Source of the DNA: CAIWTU01 sp963815135
Lineage (GTDB): Bacteria > Desulfobacterota > Desulfuromonadia > Geobacterales > Geobacteraceae
Assembly (NCBI GenBank): GCA_963815135.1
Contig: CAWFFO010000005.1
Coordinates: 1-64,000 of the forward strand
Length of the DNA: 64,000 nucleotides
Direction: 5' to 3'
This document shows, one piece after another, positions 15,986 to 26,267 of the stretch; the first letter of the stretch is position 1; each line of letters begins with the position of its first letter. A program made the position numbers and the translations under genes. The notes below the pieces were generated by a model. The model made no database searches. It was not told the origin of the DNA and saw only the letters and a program-made list of their open reading frames with translations.

Positions 15986-18529
15986 TTAATTCAACGATAC
16001 ATGATTTTCCATGGATGAATTGTTCTGTGTTGCGTGGTTTTTACCGTTTTTGCGGTGATTCCTGACCGGTTTTGCGTTCCATATCTGTTCAGCGTACTCG
16101 GCGATGGTCCGGTCGCTGGAGAATTTGCCCATGCCCGCCGTGTTCAGGATGCTGCGCCTCGTCCATTCTTCCGGATCGGAATACAGTTCTGCCGCTTCCG
16201 CGCTGCATGACTGGTAGGATTCGAAATCTGCCAGAACCAGGTAATGGTCGCCATGGTCCAGAAGGGATTCCACGAGCGGTTTGAACAGGTCGGGCATGGC
16301 CGGGGAGAAGGCTCCGGAGGCGATCATGTCCAGAGCCTTTTTCAGATCGGAGTTACGGTTGTAAATTTCCCTCGGGTTGTAGCCCCGCTGCCTGAGTGCC
16401 GTCACCTCTTCGCTGTTCAGGCCGAACAGGAACATGTTTTCCCTGCCGATCTCTTCCATGATTTCCAGATTGGCCCCGTCCGAAGTGCCGATGGTCAGTG
16501 CTCCGTTCAGGGCGAACTTCATGTTGCCGGTTCCCGAAGCCTCGGTGCCGGCCGTGGATATCTGCTCGGAGAGGTCGGCCGCGGGGATGATTTTTTCTGC
16601 CAGAGTGACGTCATAGTCGGCAAGGAAGACCACCTTGATCCTGTCGCGGATGTCGGGGTCCCTGTTTATCGTTTCGCCCGCCAGATTGATCAGCCTGATT
16701 ATCAGTTTTGCAATGTAATAGGATGGAGCCGCCTTGCCGCTGAAGATGAAGGTTCTCGGAACAGATTCCGCCGAGTGGTTCTCTTTCAGGCTGTTGTAAA
16801 GGCTGATGACGTGCAGTATATTCAATAGCTGCCTTTTGTATTCATGGATCCTTTTCGTCTGGCAGTCGAACAGGGAATCGGGCGAGACATCGATCCCGGT
16901 GTTGCGGCTGATGTATCGGGCCAGTCTCTGCTTGTTTTCGTGCTTGATGCTCCGCCAGTGCGCCCTGAAAGCGGCGTCTTCGGCCAGCGGCCTCAATTTT
17001 CGCAGTTCATCCAGATCGGTCGTCCAGCCGTCGCCAATGTAACCGCTGATCAGCCCGGACAGCCCGGGGTTGGCCTGTTTCAACCATCTTCTCTGGGTGA
17101 TGCCGTTGGTCTTGTTGTTGAACCTCTCGGGGTACATTTCGTAAAAATCGCGAAACACTTCCTCTTCGAGGATCCTGGTGTGCAGTTTCGATACCCCATT
17201 GATCGAATGGCTTCCGACAATGGCCAGGTGCGCCATCCTGATCTTTTTTTCCGGGCCTTCTTCTATCAGGGACATGCGCACCAGGCGCTGCGGATCGTCG
17301 GGGAAACGCTCCTTAACCTCCCTGAGAAACCGATCGTTGATTTCGTAGATTATCTGCAGGTGATAGGGCAGCACCTTGCCCAACAGCCAGACAGGCCAGC
17401 ATTCGAGTGCTTCCGGCAGTACGGTGTGGTTCGTATAGGCAAAAGTCCGCACCGTAATATCCCAGGCGCGCTCCCATCCGCATTTGTCATGGGAGAGCAG
17501 CAGACGCATCAACTCGGGTATGGCGATGGCCGGATGGGTGTCGTTCAACTGGACCGCCACTTTTTCCGGGAGCAGGTCCGGCTCCGAATGGGCTTTCCTG
17601 AACCGGTAGACAATGTCCTGCATGGACGCGGACGCTAGAAAATATTCCTGCTTCAGGCGCAACTCTCTTCCTTCGATCATGTTGTCGGCGGGATAGAGCA
17701 CCTTGGAGATATTTTCGGTAAGCATCTTTTTCTGTACTGCTTCTATGTATTTGCCTTCGGTGAAGAAATGCAGGTCGAATTCGCGGGTTGCCTTGGCGCT
17801 CCAGAGGCGCATGCTGTTTACGTTGTCATTGCCGTAGCCGGGGATCGGCAGGTCATAAGCCATGGACATGACGTCCTCGGTGTCGATCCAGTGTTTGATG
17901 TCCACGCCGGTTTCGTCTTTCCTGGTGACGACATTGCCGTAAAATTTGACCAGGTGAAGATGCTCCTGCCGTGCGAATTCCCAGGGGTTTCCGTAACGCA
18001 GCCAGTTGTAGGTTTTTTCGACCTGGGAGCCGTCCACGATGGTCTGCCTGAATATGCCGTATTCGTAACGGATGCCGTAACCGTAAGCAGGAATCGACAT
18101 GGTAGCCATCGAGTCGAGAAGGCATGCCGCCAGCCGGCCGAGACCGCCGTTGCCGAGGCCGGCATCCCATTCGAGTTCACCGAGGGCTTCATAATCCAGA
18201 TCCAGTTCTGCAAGCGCTTCGATCCAGGCTTCCTTCAATCCCAGATTGACCAGGCTGTTGTCAAGCGACCTGCCGAGCAGGAACTCCATGGAAATGTAGT
18301 AAACCCGTTTCACGTCACGGTTATAGTACAGCTGCTGGGTTTCACGCCACCTTTCCACCAGCAGGTCGCGTATTGAGTAGGCCAGCGCCAGGAAGAGGTC
18401 GTTTTTCGTCGCCGAGTAGTTGTCCTTGGCAAGGGTATATTCCAGGTGTTTCAGGAACAATCGCTTGAAATTGCTGACGGTAAGAGCTTCCTTTGTTCTG
18501 TTTTCCAGCAAAAAATGATGGTTCGACAT
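15986..18529 (-). CDS. glgP: Glycogen/alpha-glucan phosphorylase
   Basis: Pyridoxal-phosphate enzyme that releases glucose 1-phosphate from alpha-1,4-glucan ends. The 847-residue protein shows the family's conserved blocks: the ISMEFLLGRSLDNSL segment near the N-terminus, WDAGLGNGGLGRLAAC, the ribose/phosphate-binding TNGITQRRW, and the PLP lysine in EASGTGNMKFALNG, followed by GALTIGTSDGANLE. Length is close to the bacterial norm of 800-850. An in-frame ATG at 18589 would add 20 residues of unlikely sequence; the ATG at 18529 (MSNHHFLL) has AGCAGGTG upstream. It is followed 15 bp later by rarA on the same strand. The last 25 residues are Asn/Lys-rich and low in complexity. Confidence 0.95.
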   Translation of the reverse strand: MSNHHFLLENRTKEALTVSNFKRLFLKHLEYTLAKDNYSATKNDLFLALAYSIRDLLVERWRETQQLYYNRDVKRVYYISMEFLLGRSLDNSLVNLGLKEAWIEALAELDLDYEALGELEWDAGLGNGGLGRLAACLLDSMATMSIPAYGYGIRYEYGIFRQTIVDGSQVEKTYNWLRYGNPWEFARQEHLHLVKFYGNVVTRKDETGVDIKHWIDTEDVMSMAYDLPIPGYGNDNVNSMRLWSAKATREFDLHFFTEGKYIEAVQKKMLTENISKVLYPADNMIEGRELRLKQEYFLASASMQDIVYRFRKAHSEPDLLPEKVAVQLNDTHPAIAIPELMRLLLSHDKCGWERAWDITVRTFAYTNHTVLPEALECWPVWLLGKVLPYHLQIIYEINDRFLREVKERFPDDPQRLVRMSLIEEGPEKKIRMAHLAIVGSHSINGVSKLHTRILEEEVFRDFYEMYPERFNNKTNGITQRRWLKQANPGLSGLISGYIGDGWTTDLDELRKLRPLAEDAAFRAHWRSIKHENKQRLARYISRNTGIDVSPDSLFDCQTKRIHEYKRQLLNILHVISLYNSLKENHSAESVPRTFIFSGKAAPSYYIAKLIIRLINLAGETINRDPDIRDRIKVVFLADYDVTLAEKIIPAADLSEQISTAGTEASGTGNMKFALNGALTIGTSDGANLEIMEEIGRENMFLFGLNSEEVTALRQRGYNPREIYNRNSDLKKALDMIASGAFSPAMPDLFKPLVESLLDHGDHYLVLADFESYQSCSAEAAELYSDPEEWTRRSILNTAGMGKFSSDRTIAEYAEQIWNAKPVRNHRKNGKNHATQNNSSMENHVSLN

Positions 18530-18838
18530 ATTTGCACCTGCTAAAATGAAGACAAATTTCAAATCAGTATATAGAGAATTGACTGACATGGCAACAAGGT
18601 GTTAACGTTGGACATACGCGTAATTTCGTGCTAAAAACTGCTCAATCGGGTGTTGGGGTTTTTTTGTTCCATAAAATATATCAGGTCCCGGTGACACATA
18701 TTCTTTGATCGACTCGCAAAGGGTCGTTACCCCGGCGATACGCGGTCGCCGGAGTGACTGGAAATTATCTTTCAGGACTTTTTGCGAAACCGTCATTCTT
18801 TAGTTTGTCTCCGTGACGCAATGCTTGTTACAGGATCT
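18530..18838. other. Divergent intergenic region between glgP and NAD kinase
   Basis: About 310 bp serving both promoters. It contains a REP-like element (18725-18798, listed separately). A 64-codon frame on the minus strand here reads through that element and is not believed to be a gene. Confidence 0.5.
18725..18798. repeat. REP-like palindromic element, copy A
   Basis: Palindromic core (GTTACCCCGGCGATACGCGG onward to GGAGTGAC) followed by AATTATCTTTCAGGACTTTT and CGAAACC. A related element with the same order of words lies at 19815-19876, so the two bracket the NAD kinase gene. The core resembles the widespread GTCATTCCGGC / GCCGGGGTGAC intergenic palindrome. Confidence 0.6.
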
Positions 18839-19693
18839 ATGAAAAATATCGGTATATATGCAAAGGTACACGATCCCCGTTGCCAGGGTGCGGCGCGGGA
18901 ACTGTTCAACTGGCTGCTCAAGCACGACCTGAATCCGCTCGTGGAGGAAAACCTGGCGCGGGATCTCGGCCTTTGTGACGGCCTGGAGGGCTCGCTGATT
19001 CCACCGAAAGCCGACATGATTGTCGTGCTTGGCGGGGACGGAACCCTCATTTCCGTGGCCAGGCGGGTCGGAGAAAGGGGAGTCCCCATCATGGGGATCA
19101 ACCTGGGCAGTCTCGGTTTTCTCACGGAAATAACCCTCGACGGTTTGTATCCCGCGCTGGAATCATATCTGCGCGGCGACTACAAGGTTTCCGAGCGGAT
19201 GATGCTGAAGGTGACCCTGCTCCGTGACGGAAAGGAGATCTGTTCCCACGAGGCGCTGAACGATGTCGTCATCAACAAGGGTGCTCCGGCCAAGATCATT
19301 ACCCTTGATGCCTTCGTCAACTGTTCCTTTCTGGCCACTTTCAAGGCGGACGGGCTGATTCTGGCGAGCCCAACGGGTTCGACCGGCTATTCACTGTCCG
19401 CTACCGGGCCGATTATCGACCCTTCCGTAGATTGCATCCTGATAACGCCCATCTGTCCCCATACCCTTACCAACAGGCCCCTGGTGGTAGCCGCGGAGAG
19501 GACGATAAGCGTTACGCTCGACTCCAAAATGGAAAATGTGATGCTTACCATCGACGGGCAGGTGGGGGTAGACCTCCAGTACAGGGACGTGATAACGGTG
19601 CGGCGCGCGGAACACCGGACCAGGCTGGTCATGTCGGCCGATACTGATTATTTCGAGGTCCTGCGCAACAAGCTGCTGTGGGGAGAGAGATAG
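18839..19693 (+). CDS. nadK: NAD kinase (ATP/polyphosphate-dependent)
   Basis: Phosphorylates NAD at the 2'-OH of the adenosine ribose to make NADP in the cytosol. Key motif GGDGT at residues 65-69 (VVLGGDGTLISVAR) carries the catalytic aspartate; NLGSLGFLTEI and the glycine-rich ASPTGSTGYSLSATGPI loop complete the nucleotide site. 284 residues, normal for bacteria. The start is uncertain: ATG 18839 (MKNIGIYAK) fits family N-termini but AGGA is only three bases away, while in-frame ATG 18821 adds six residues. It is divergent from glgP and followed, after a repeat, by recN. Confidence 0.92.
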   Translation: MKNIGIYAKVHDPRCQGAARELFNWLLKHDLNPLVEENLARDLGLCDGLEGSLIPPKADMIVVLGGDGTLISVARRVGERGVPIMGINLGSLGFLTEITLDGLYPALESYLRGDYKVSERMMLKVTLLRDGKEICSHEALNDVVINKGAPAKIITLDAFVNCSFLATFKADGLILASPTGSTGYSLSATGPIIDPSVDCILITPICPHTLTNRPLVVAAERTISVTLDSKMENVMLTIDGQVGVDLQYRDVITVRRAEHRTRLVMSADTDYFEVLRNKLLWGER

Positions 19694-19715
19694 CGGCTGG
19701 CGGCCGCTGAGAAGC

Positions 19716-19750
19716 AGTTTTGAATTATGGATTTTGAATTATGAATTGAA
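19716..19750. repeat. Interspersed AT-rich tandem repeat, copy B
   Basis: Second occurrence of the 14-bp-unit repeat seen at 1384-1418, here TTTTGAATTATGGA then TTTTGAATTATGAA. Confidence 0.5.
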
Positions 19751-19814
19751 CAAATGTAAATGCCGGTTCAAGGTTTCAGGTGTTAATTCAAAATTGATTG
19801 ACTCGCTTATAGGC

Positions 19815-19876
19815 GTCACCCCGGCGAAAGCCGGAATGACGAGAGATAATCTTTCAGGACTTATTCGAGACCCTCA
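19815..19876. repeat. REP-like palindromic element, copy B
   Basis: GTCACCCCGGCG AAAG CCGGAATGAC forms a 10-bp imperfect palindrome, followed by the AATCTTTCAGGACTT tail shared with 18725-18798. It lies in the recN leader, 23 bp before its start codon. Confidence 0.6.
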
Positions 19877-19898
19877 AAATTCAAAATTGAGTTTAAGA

Positions 19899-21566
19899 AT
19901 GCTAACCGACCTGTTTATTAAAAATTTCGCTATTATCGACAGCCTGCATCTTTCGTTCGGTCCCGGTCTGAATGTCATTACCGGGGAAACGGGTGCCGGG
20001 AAATCCATCATTATCGGGGCGATAGGGCTGATAATGGGCGGGCGGAGTTCGGCCGAGGTTATCCGCACCGGTGAGGACGAGGCGGTGGTGGAGGCGCTTT
20101 TCGATCTTTCCGGGGATAAAGGTGTCCTGGCTGGCCTGGAGGAATCAGGCATCGATTGCGGGGGCGAACTGCTGGTGAAAAGAGTGGTTACCCGCGCCGG
20201 CAAGAACCGGGTATATCTTAACGGTGGACTTTCCACCACCGCGCAGCTTTCCGCCGTGTGCCGGCAGTTGGTCAATATCTACGGTCAGCACGAATCCCAG
20301 ACCCTGGTCCGGCCCGATCACCATTCCGCGATCCTTGACGGCTTCGGAGGGCTGGCGTCTCTCCAGACGGATTTCTCGGAGCTTTTCACAGAATACGGAA
20401 GAATTCGCGCCGAGATAAAGCGGCTGGAAGAAGGGGAGCGTGAGGCGCAGAGACGTCTGGACCTCCTGGCTTTCCAGTCCGCGGAAATCGGGGGGGCCGA
20501 ACTTGCGGCCGGTGAGGAAGAAGAGCTGCTCAGGGAAAGAGAGCTGCTGGCCCATGCCGAGAAGCTTTTTCAAAACAGCAGCTGGGCCTATGAGATGCTG
20601 TATGACGGAGAGCGCTCCATTCTCGGACTTCTTGACGAAGTCAGGGGAAAGGTCGCCGAAATCGCAGCCATCGATGGAAGCCTGGAAACACTGATCGAGT
20701 CTCTGAATGGCCTCTGCATACAGGCTGAGGATGCCGGCCTATCACTCAGGGACTACTCGAACGGGATTGAAGCGAATCCGCAGCGGTTGCGGGAAATCGA
20801 GGACCGCCTCGACCTTATCGGCCGTCTGAAAAAGAAATATGCACCGACAGTCGAGGAAATAATAGAATTCAGGAAACAGGTGGACAGCGAAATCGAAGAG
20901 CTTTCAAACCGGGAACAGGCGAGGGATGAACTGGACAAGCGCCTGTCGGACATTGAAAAACGGATGACCGGCAAGGCTTGCGAACTTTCTGCCGGGCGCC
21001 GCGAGGCCGCTTTGTCGCTGAAACATGACATGGAGAAAGAACTTCGCGAACTGGCGATGAAAAATGCCGTCTTCGAAGTATCCTTCGAGACCATGTCCGA
21101 ACCGAAGTCGTACGGCATGGAGAAAGCCGAGTTCATGCTGTCATCCAATCCGGGCGAGACGCCGAAACCGCTCTCCAGGATCGCCTCGGGGGGAGAGCTT
21201 TCCCGCCTTATGCTGGCGCTGAAGCAGGTGCATCCGGAAAGCGACGTGCCCACGCTGGTGTTCGACGAAGTGGACAGCGGCATCGGAGGGGCCACCTCGG
21301 CGCTGGTGGGGAAAAAGCTGAAAAAGGTTGCGCAGGGGCAGCAGGTATTGTGCATTACACACCTGCCCCAGGTAGCGGCGTTTGCCGACCTGCATTTCAG
21401 GGTGGAGAAGAAGGTTTCCAATGGCCGGACTTCAACGCTGGTGACATCGCTCCTCGAAGATGAGCGTGTTGCCGAGACGGCGCGGATGCTGGCCGGGATC
21501 AAGGTAAGCGAGAGATCGCTGGAGCATGCCCGCGAGATGATCGAAGAGGCGAAGGGGGAAGGTTAA
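19899..21566 (+). CDS. recN: DNA repair protein RecN
   Basis: SMC-like ATPase that supports double-strand break repair with RecA. Walker A GETGAGKS at residues 29-36; a central region rich in Glu, Leu and Arg (about 150-370) forms the coiled coil; the C-terminal half has the ABC signature LSRIASGGELSRLMLAL, Walker B TLVFDEVDSGIGG and the switch histidine in CITHLPQVAA. The 555 residues match the family's 550-560. Upstream in-frame codons from 19734 translate repeat sequence and are not part of the gene. The ribosome binding site before 19899 (GAGTTTAAGA) is poor, so translation may be weak or the start may be mis-set by a few codons. Confidence 0.95.
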   Translation: MLTDLFIKNFAIIDSLHLSFGPGLNVITGETGAGKSIIIGAIGLIMGGRSSAEVIRTGEDEAVVEALFDLSGDKGVLAGLEESGIDCGGELLVKRVVTRAGKNRVYLNGGLSTTAQLSAVCRQLVNIYGQHESQTLVRPDHHSAILDGFGGLASLQTDFSELFTEYGRIRAEIKRLEEGEREAQRRLDLLAFQSAEIGGAELAAGEEEELLRERELLAHAEKLFQNSSWAYEMLYDGERSILGLLDEVRGKVAEIAAIDGSLETLIESLNGLCIQAEDAGLSLRDYSNGIEANPQRLREIEDRLDLIGRLKKKYAPTVEEIIEFRKQVDSEIEELSNREQARDELDKRLSDIEKRMTGKACELSAGRREAALSLKHDMEKELRELAMKNAVFEVSFETMSEPKSYGMEKAEFMLSSNPGETPKPLSRIASGGELSRLMLALKQVHPESDVPTLVFDEVDSGIGGATSALVGKKLKKVAQGQQVLCITHLPQVAAFADLHFRVEKKVSNGRTSTLVTSLLEDERVAETARMLAGIKVSERSLEHAREMIEEAKGEG

Positions 21567-21604
21567 TTTGCAAAATATACTTATTCAGTGCGAAAGGAAC
21601 AATT

Positions 21605-22057
21605 ATGCTTCGCAAGGCCCTCATCAGTGATGTTAAAGATATCCAGAAACTTCTTACGTTTTACGCCAACAGGGGTGAAATGCTGTCCCGTTCCCTCTCG
21701 GAACTCTATGAGTCTGTCCGCGATTTTTACGTGGTCGAGGAGGACGGCAGGCTGATAGGCGCCTGCGCCCTTCATATCATGTGGGACAACCTGGCCGAAT
21801 TGAGGTCGGTGGCGGTGGCGGAAGATTCTTGCAGAAAGGGTGTCGGTTCGCAGCTGGTGAGCGCATGTCTCGAAGAAGCACGTGAAATCGGCCTGAAAAA
21901 GGTGTTTTGCCTGACCTACAAGCCGAATTTTTTCGGCAAGTTCGATTTCCGCGTGGTGGACAAGTCCGAATTGCCGCAAAAGGTCTGGAAAGACTGTATA
22001 AATTGCGTGAAGTTTCCCGATTGTGACGAGATCGCCATGACTCTGGATCTTGAATAG
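21605..22057 (+). CDS. GNAT-family N-acetyltransferase (ArgA-like short form)
   Basis: 150-residue acetyl-CoA-dependent transferase. Acetyl-CoA pyrophosphate loop is near residues 77-85 (EDSCRKGVGSQLV, the family R/QxxGxG/A pattern); the beta-bulge strand LRSVAVAED precedes it. The C-terminal segment CLTYKPNFFGKFDFRVVDKSELP resembles that of N-acetylglutamate synthases, where the acceptor is glutamate. Two cysteines in CINCVKFPDC are unexplained. AGGAAC precedes the ATG. argJ, which can also make N-acetylglutamate, lies 4.2 kb downstream, so arginine synthesis is plausible but not proven. Confidence 0.75.
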   Translation: MLRKALISDVKDIQKLLTFYANRGEMLSRSLSELYESVRDFYVVEEDGRLIGACALHIMWDNLAELRSVAVAEDSCRKGVGSQLVSACLEEAREIGLKKVFCLTYKPNFFGKFDFRVVDKSELPQKVWKDCINCVKFPDCDEIAMTLDLE

Positions 22058-22127
22058 AATAAAATCTGTTTCGGGCAGGGGCGCCGTGTTCAGTGCCCCT
22101 GCCGTCTTTTCCAAGGACGGGTCAAAT

Positions 22128-23471
22128 ATGAAAAACGAAATAGAACGGTTAACCGGCAAAATTGGCAAACTGCTGGAAGGACACCGTCCGGACGGCTATG
22201 AGATTTCCTTCGGTACTTCCAGGAATCTCTCCATAGAAGTCAAAGAGCAGAAGATCGATACCTTCAAATGTTCCACACCTGTCGGCGTGAGCATCAGGGT
22301 CCTTAAAGCGGGGGGAATGGGTTTTTCCTATTCCACCAGCCTGGATGACGGGGCATTGTCGAGGATGGTGGAAAATGCCGTAACAGGTGCTTTGAACCAG
22401 ACCCCGGACCCGCTCAACTCCTTTCCTCTTCCCCGTAGCTTCCCCACCGTGGGTGGCTTGCATGATGAGGCGCTGTCGTCGGTGAGCGAAGGGGAGAAGA
22501 TCGAACGGGCCATGGAGCTGGAACGCCAGGTGCTGGCTGCTGACCCGCGCATCACCCGGGTGAGGAAGGCGGCCTACGGCGAGTCGGAATACGAGGTGTG
22601 GATAAAGAACTCGCTGGGCGTTTCGGGCAATTATCGCGGTTCTTATGTTTCATGCAGCGTCAGCGCGGTGGCTGAAGAAGGTGATGAATCCCAGATGGGC
22701 TGGGATTTCGGATTCAGCAACTATTTTTCCGGGATCAGCGTGGAAGCCGTTGCATCAAAAGCGGCGGCAAAGGCGGTCGGACTTCTCGGGGCAAAAAAGA
22801 TCCCCACCATGCGCTGTCCGGTGGTGCTCGATAATTATGTCGCTTCCGAAATCCTGGAGGTGCTGGCCCCTTCTTTTCTGGCCGAGAATATCCGCAAGGG
22901 AAAATCGATGCTGGCCGGGCGGTTGGGAGAAGACCTTTTCTCCGGAGTGCTCAGCATCCGGGATGACGGCACCATGCCGGGCGGCATGGCTACTGCGCCG
23001 TTCGACGCCGAAGGGTCGCCGCAGCAGAACACGCTACTGGTTGATCACGGCCGGCTGACGGCGTTTCTGTATGATACTTATTCCGCCGGGAAAGAGGGCG
23101 TCTCCTCCACCGGAAATGCGGTAAGCGGGGGGACCAAATCGCCTCCACGCATGGGGGTAACGAATTTTTTCATTGAAAACGGGTCCGTACCGATCGCGTC
23201 GATGATTGCCGGCATCGATAAAGGTGTTTATCTTACCGGGGTTATGGGGATGCATACGGCCGATTCCATTTCCGGAGATTTCTCCGTCGGGGCAACCGGG
23301 ATATATATCGAGAAGGGGAGTCTTTCTTTCCCTGTCAAGGGAATCGCCATTGCCGGAAATATTGCCGACCTGTTCAGGAATGTGGAGATGGTTGGCGATG
23401 ATATCCGTTTTTTCGGAGGGGTGGGGTCGCCTTCGTTGAAGATTGGAGCACTGGACATCAGCGGCAGCTGA
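22128..23471 (+). CDS. pmbA: PmbA/TldE-type component of TldD-TldE metalloprotease
   Basis: The TldD/TldE (PmbA) heterodimer is a cytosolic protease that trims leader peptides of modified peptides and, in enteric bacteria, CcdA antitoxin. The catalytic metal site sits in TldD; PmbA lacks the HExxxH helix, and none is visible here. The 447-residue protein matches PmbA length, with conserved segments GVSIRVLKAGGMGFSYS, GRLTAFLYDTYSAGKEG, NFFIENG and GIYIEKGSLSFPVKGIAI. Start 22128 is set by AAGGA at 22113-22117; earlier in-frame codons translate the leader. No tldD lies in the window. Confidence 0.88.
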   Translation: MKNEIERLTGKIGKLLEGHRPDGYEISFGTSRNLSIEVKEQKIDTFKCSTPVGVSIRVLKAGGMGFSYSTSLDDGALSRMVENAVTGALNQTPDPLNSFPLPRSFPTVGGLHDEALSSVSEGEKIERAMELERQVLAADPRITRVRKAAYGESEYEVWIKNSLGVSGNYRGSYVSCSVSAVAEEGDESQMGWDFGFSNYFSGISVEAVASKAAAKAVGLLGAKKIPTMRCPVVLDNYVASEILEVLAPSFLAENIRKGKSMLAGRLGEDLFSGVLSIRDDGTMPGGMATAPFDAEGSPQQNTLLVDHGRLTAFLYDTYSAGKEGVSSTGNAVSGGTKSPPRMGVTNFFIENGSVPIASMIAGIDKGVYLTGVMGMHTADSISGDFSVGATGIYIEKGSLSFPVKGIAIAGNIADLFRNVEMVGDDIRFFGGVGSPSLKIGALDISGS

Positions 23472-23558
23472 AAAGCACCTTTTCGTTGTGTAAACATCCC
23501 TATCGTGGTAATTTGATTTGTTTGCAAATTTTCGAAGAACAGCCAGGAGATATTTTTG

Positions 23559-26248
23559 ATGTTAGGTTCAATTGTAAAGAAGATCGTGGGAAGCAAGAAT
23601 GAGAGGACATTGAAGAGGCTCCAGCCGGACGTGGAGCGGATCAATGCCCTGGAACCCGAAATAACGGTGCTTTCCGACGATCAGTTGAGAAATAAGACTT
23701 TCGAATTCAAGGAACGCTACGCAAAAGGGGAAACTCTGGATGAACTGCTCCCCGAGGCTTTCGCCGTCTGCCGGGAAGCATCCCGCAGGGTTCTTAAGAT
23801 GCGCCATTTCGACGTTCAGCTGATCGGCGGAATGGTCCTCCACTCGGGCAGGATCGCCGAGATGAAAACCGGTGAAGGCAAGACGCTGGTGGCCACCCTT
23901 CCGGCCTATCTGAACGCGCTGACCGGCAAGGGCGTACATGTTGTTACCGTCAATGATTATCTGGCAAAACGCGACTCGGACTGGATGGGGCAGCTTTACA
24001 CCTTTCTCGGGCTCAAGGTCGGTGTCATCGTCCACGGACTCGATGATGACGAGCGGCGCGAGGCCTATGCCGCGGATATCACCTACGGCACAAACAACGA
24101 GTTCGGTTTCGACTACCTCAGGGACAACATGAAATTCAGCCTGGACGATTATGTCCAGCGAGAATTCCATTTCACCATCGTCGACGAGGTGGACTCCATC
24201 CTCATCGACGAGGCGCGTACCCCCCTGATTATATCCGGACCTACCGAGGACACCACCGATAAATATTATATCATCGACCGGATTATCCCGTCCCTGAAGA
24301 AAGGGGAAGTCCTCGAGGAAGAGGCGAATACGCTGTCCGGCAAGCGGAAGCGAATATACCGGCGATTTCACCGTCGACGAGAAAACGAAATCCTCCACCC
24401 TTACCGAGGAGGGGGTCCTTAAGGTCGAAAAGATGCTGAAAATCGACAACCTCTACGATCCCAACAATATGGAAACCCTTCATCACGTACAGCAGGCGCT
24501 TCGCGCTCATGCCCTTTTCAAGCGGGACGTGGATTACGTGGTAAAGGATGGGGAGGTGCTCATCGTCGACGAATTCACCGGCCGTCTCATGCCGGGACGC
24601 CGCTGGTCCGACGGGCTGCACCAGGCGATCGAGGCGAAGGAAGGGGTGGTGATCGAGAACGAGAACCAGACCCTGGCGACGATCACCTTCCAGAATTATT
24701 TCCGCATGTACGACAAGCTGTCCGGCATGACCGGTACCGCCGATACCGAAGTCGGAGGAATTCCACAAGATCTACAAGCTGGACGTCATGGTCATCCCCA
24801 CCAACAGGCCGCTGCTCCGCCCCGACTTTCCCGATGTCATCTACAAGACCGAACGGGAAAAATTCAATGCGGTAATCGACGAGATCAAGGAACTGCACGA
24901 GAAGGGACAGCCAGTCCTGGTCGGCACCATCTCCATCGAAAAATCGGAAATCCTGGCCGACCATGCTGAAAAGGCAGGGCATTCCCCACAACGTCCTGAA
25001 CGCCAAGCAGCATGAACGCGAGGCGGAGATCGTCGCCCAGGCCGGGCGCAAGGGAATGGTGACCATTGCCACCAACATGGCGGGCCGCGGTACCGACATT
25101 CTTCTCGGGGGAAATCCTGACGGCCTGGCAAAGCAATGGCAGAAGGCAAACCCGGAAGCCTCCGACGAAGAGTACCGTGCCGTCCTGGAACGTTTACCAG
25201 GGAATGCCAGGCCGAACACAAGGAAGTTGTGGAGCTCGGCGGGCTCCACATCCTCGGCACCGAACGTCATGAGATCCGCCGCATCGACAACCAGCTGCGC
25301 GGCCGATCCGGACGCCAGGGCGATCCGGGTTCGTCCCGCTTCTACCTGTCACTGGAAGATGACCTGCTCAGGATCTTCGGTTCCGAGCGAGTGGCAAAGA
25401 TAATGAACATGCTCGGCATCGAGGAGGGAGAGGCGATAACCCACGGCCTGATCACCAAGGCAATCGAAAACGCCCAGAAGAAGGTGGAGGCCCACAACTT
25501 CGAGATCCGCAAGCATCTGCTGGAGTATGACGATGTCATGAACAAGCAGCGGGAGGTGATCTACACCCAGCGCAGGGAGATACTGGGGGGCTCTGAACTC
25601 CGGGAACAGTTCACGGAGATGATGGATGAAACCATCGAGGATGTGGTTGCCGCCTATGCAATCGAGAAAGTCGCCGCAACTGAATGGGACTGGCAGGGTA
25701 TTGCCGAATGGGCCTACAAGGATTTCGGGTTCCAGCTGGAAATTGCTCCCGATGTCATAGCCGAAATGACCCCGGAGAGGCTCCGGGTAGCCTTGCAGGA
25801 AAAAGCAGGTGAAATATACAAGGCGAAAACGGAATCATTCGGCGATGAGGTGATGGATCACCTGATCAAGGTAATCATGCTGCAGACGATCGATTCCCAG
25901 TGGAAAGACCATCTGCTATCCATCGACCACCTGAAGGAAGGGATCGGCCTGCGCGGATACGGACAGAAGGATCCCAAGCAGGAATACAAGGTGGAGGCAT
26001 TCAAGCTCTTTATCGACATGATCGCCCGTATCCGCGAAGAGGTGGTCGAAAAAATATTCTGGGTGCAGCTGGCCGAAGAAGAGGATATTGAATTTGAAGA
26101 GATGAAACGCAGGCAGCAGCAGCGCCTGGTCTTCAATCTCGTGGATGAGGAAGCCGCCAAAAAGCCGGTAAAAAGCACGAAAGTGGGCAGAAACGACCCC
26201 TGTCCGTGCGGCAGCGGCAGAAAATACAAGAAATGCTGCGGCGTCTGA
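23559..26248 (+). pseudogene. secA: Preprotein translocase ATPase SecA, four frameshifts as read
   Basis: SecA drives proteins through SecYEG. All expected parts are present: Walker A MKTGEGKT, VVTVNDYLAKRD, DEVDSILIDEARTPL, helicase motifs NMAGRGTDI and QLRGRSGRQGDPG, the scaffold and wing domains, and a C-terminal zinc site CPCGSGRKYKKCC. As read, the frame breaks near 24345 (extra base before EYTGDFTVDEKT), 24755 (extra G, before EEFHKIYKLDV), 24961 (extra C before MLKRQGIPHNV) and 25193 (a T missing before TRECQAEHKE). Repaired, it is near 895 residues, normal length. Every segment keeps family consensus, so errors in the sequence are far more likely than decay of this essential gene. AGGAG lies 9 bases before ATG 23559. 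Confidence 0.92.
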
Positions 26249-26267
26249 TCCGCTTCGGGAGTTGCCA

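Noticed and set aside
18602..18796. 64-codon minus-strand frame between glgP and NAD kinase
   Set aside because: It translates a REP-like repeat; such frames recur wherever the repeat does.
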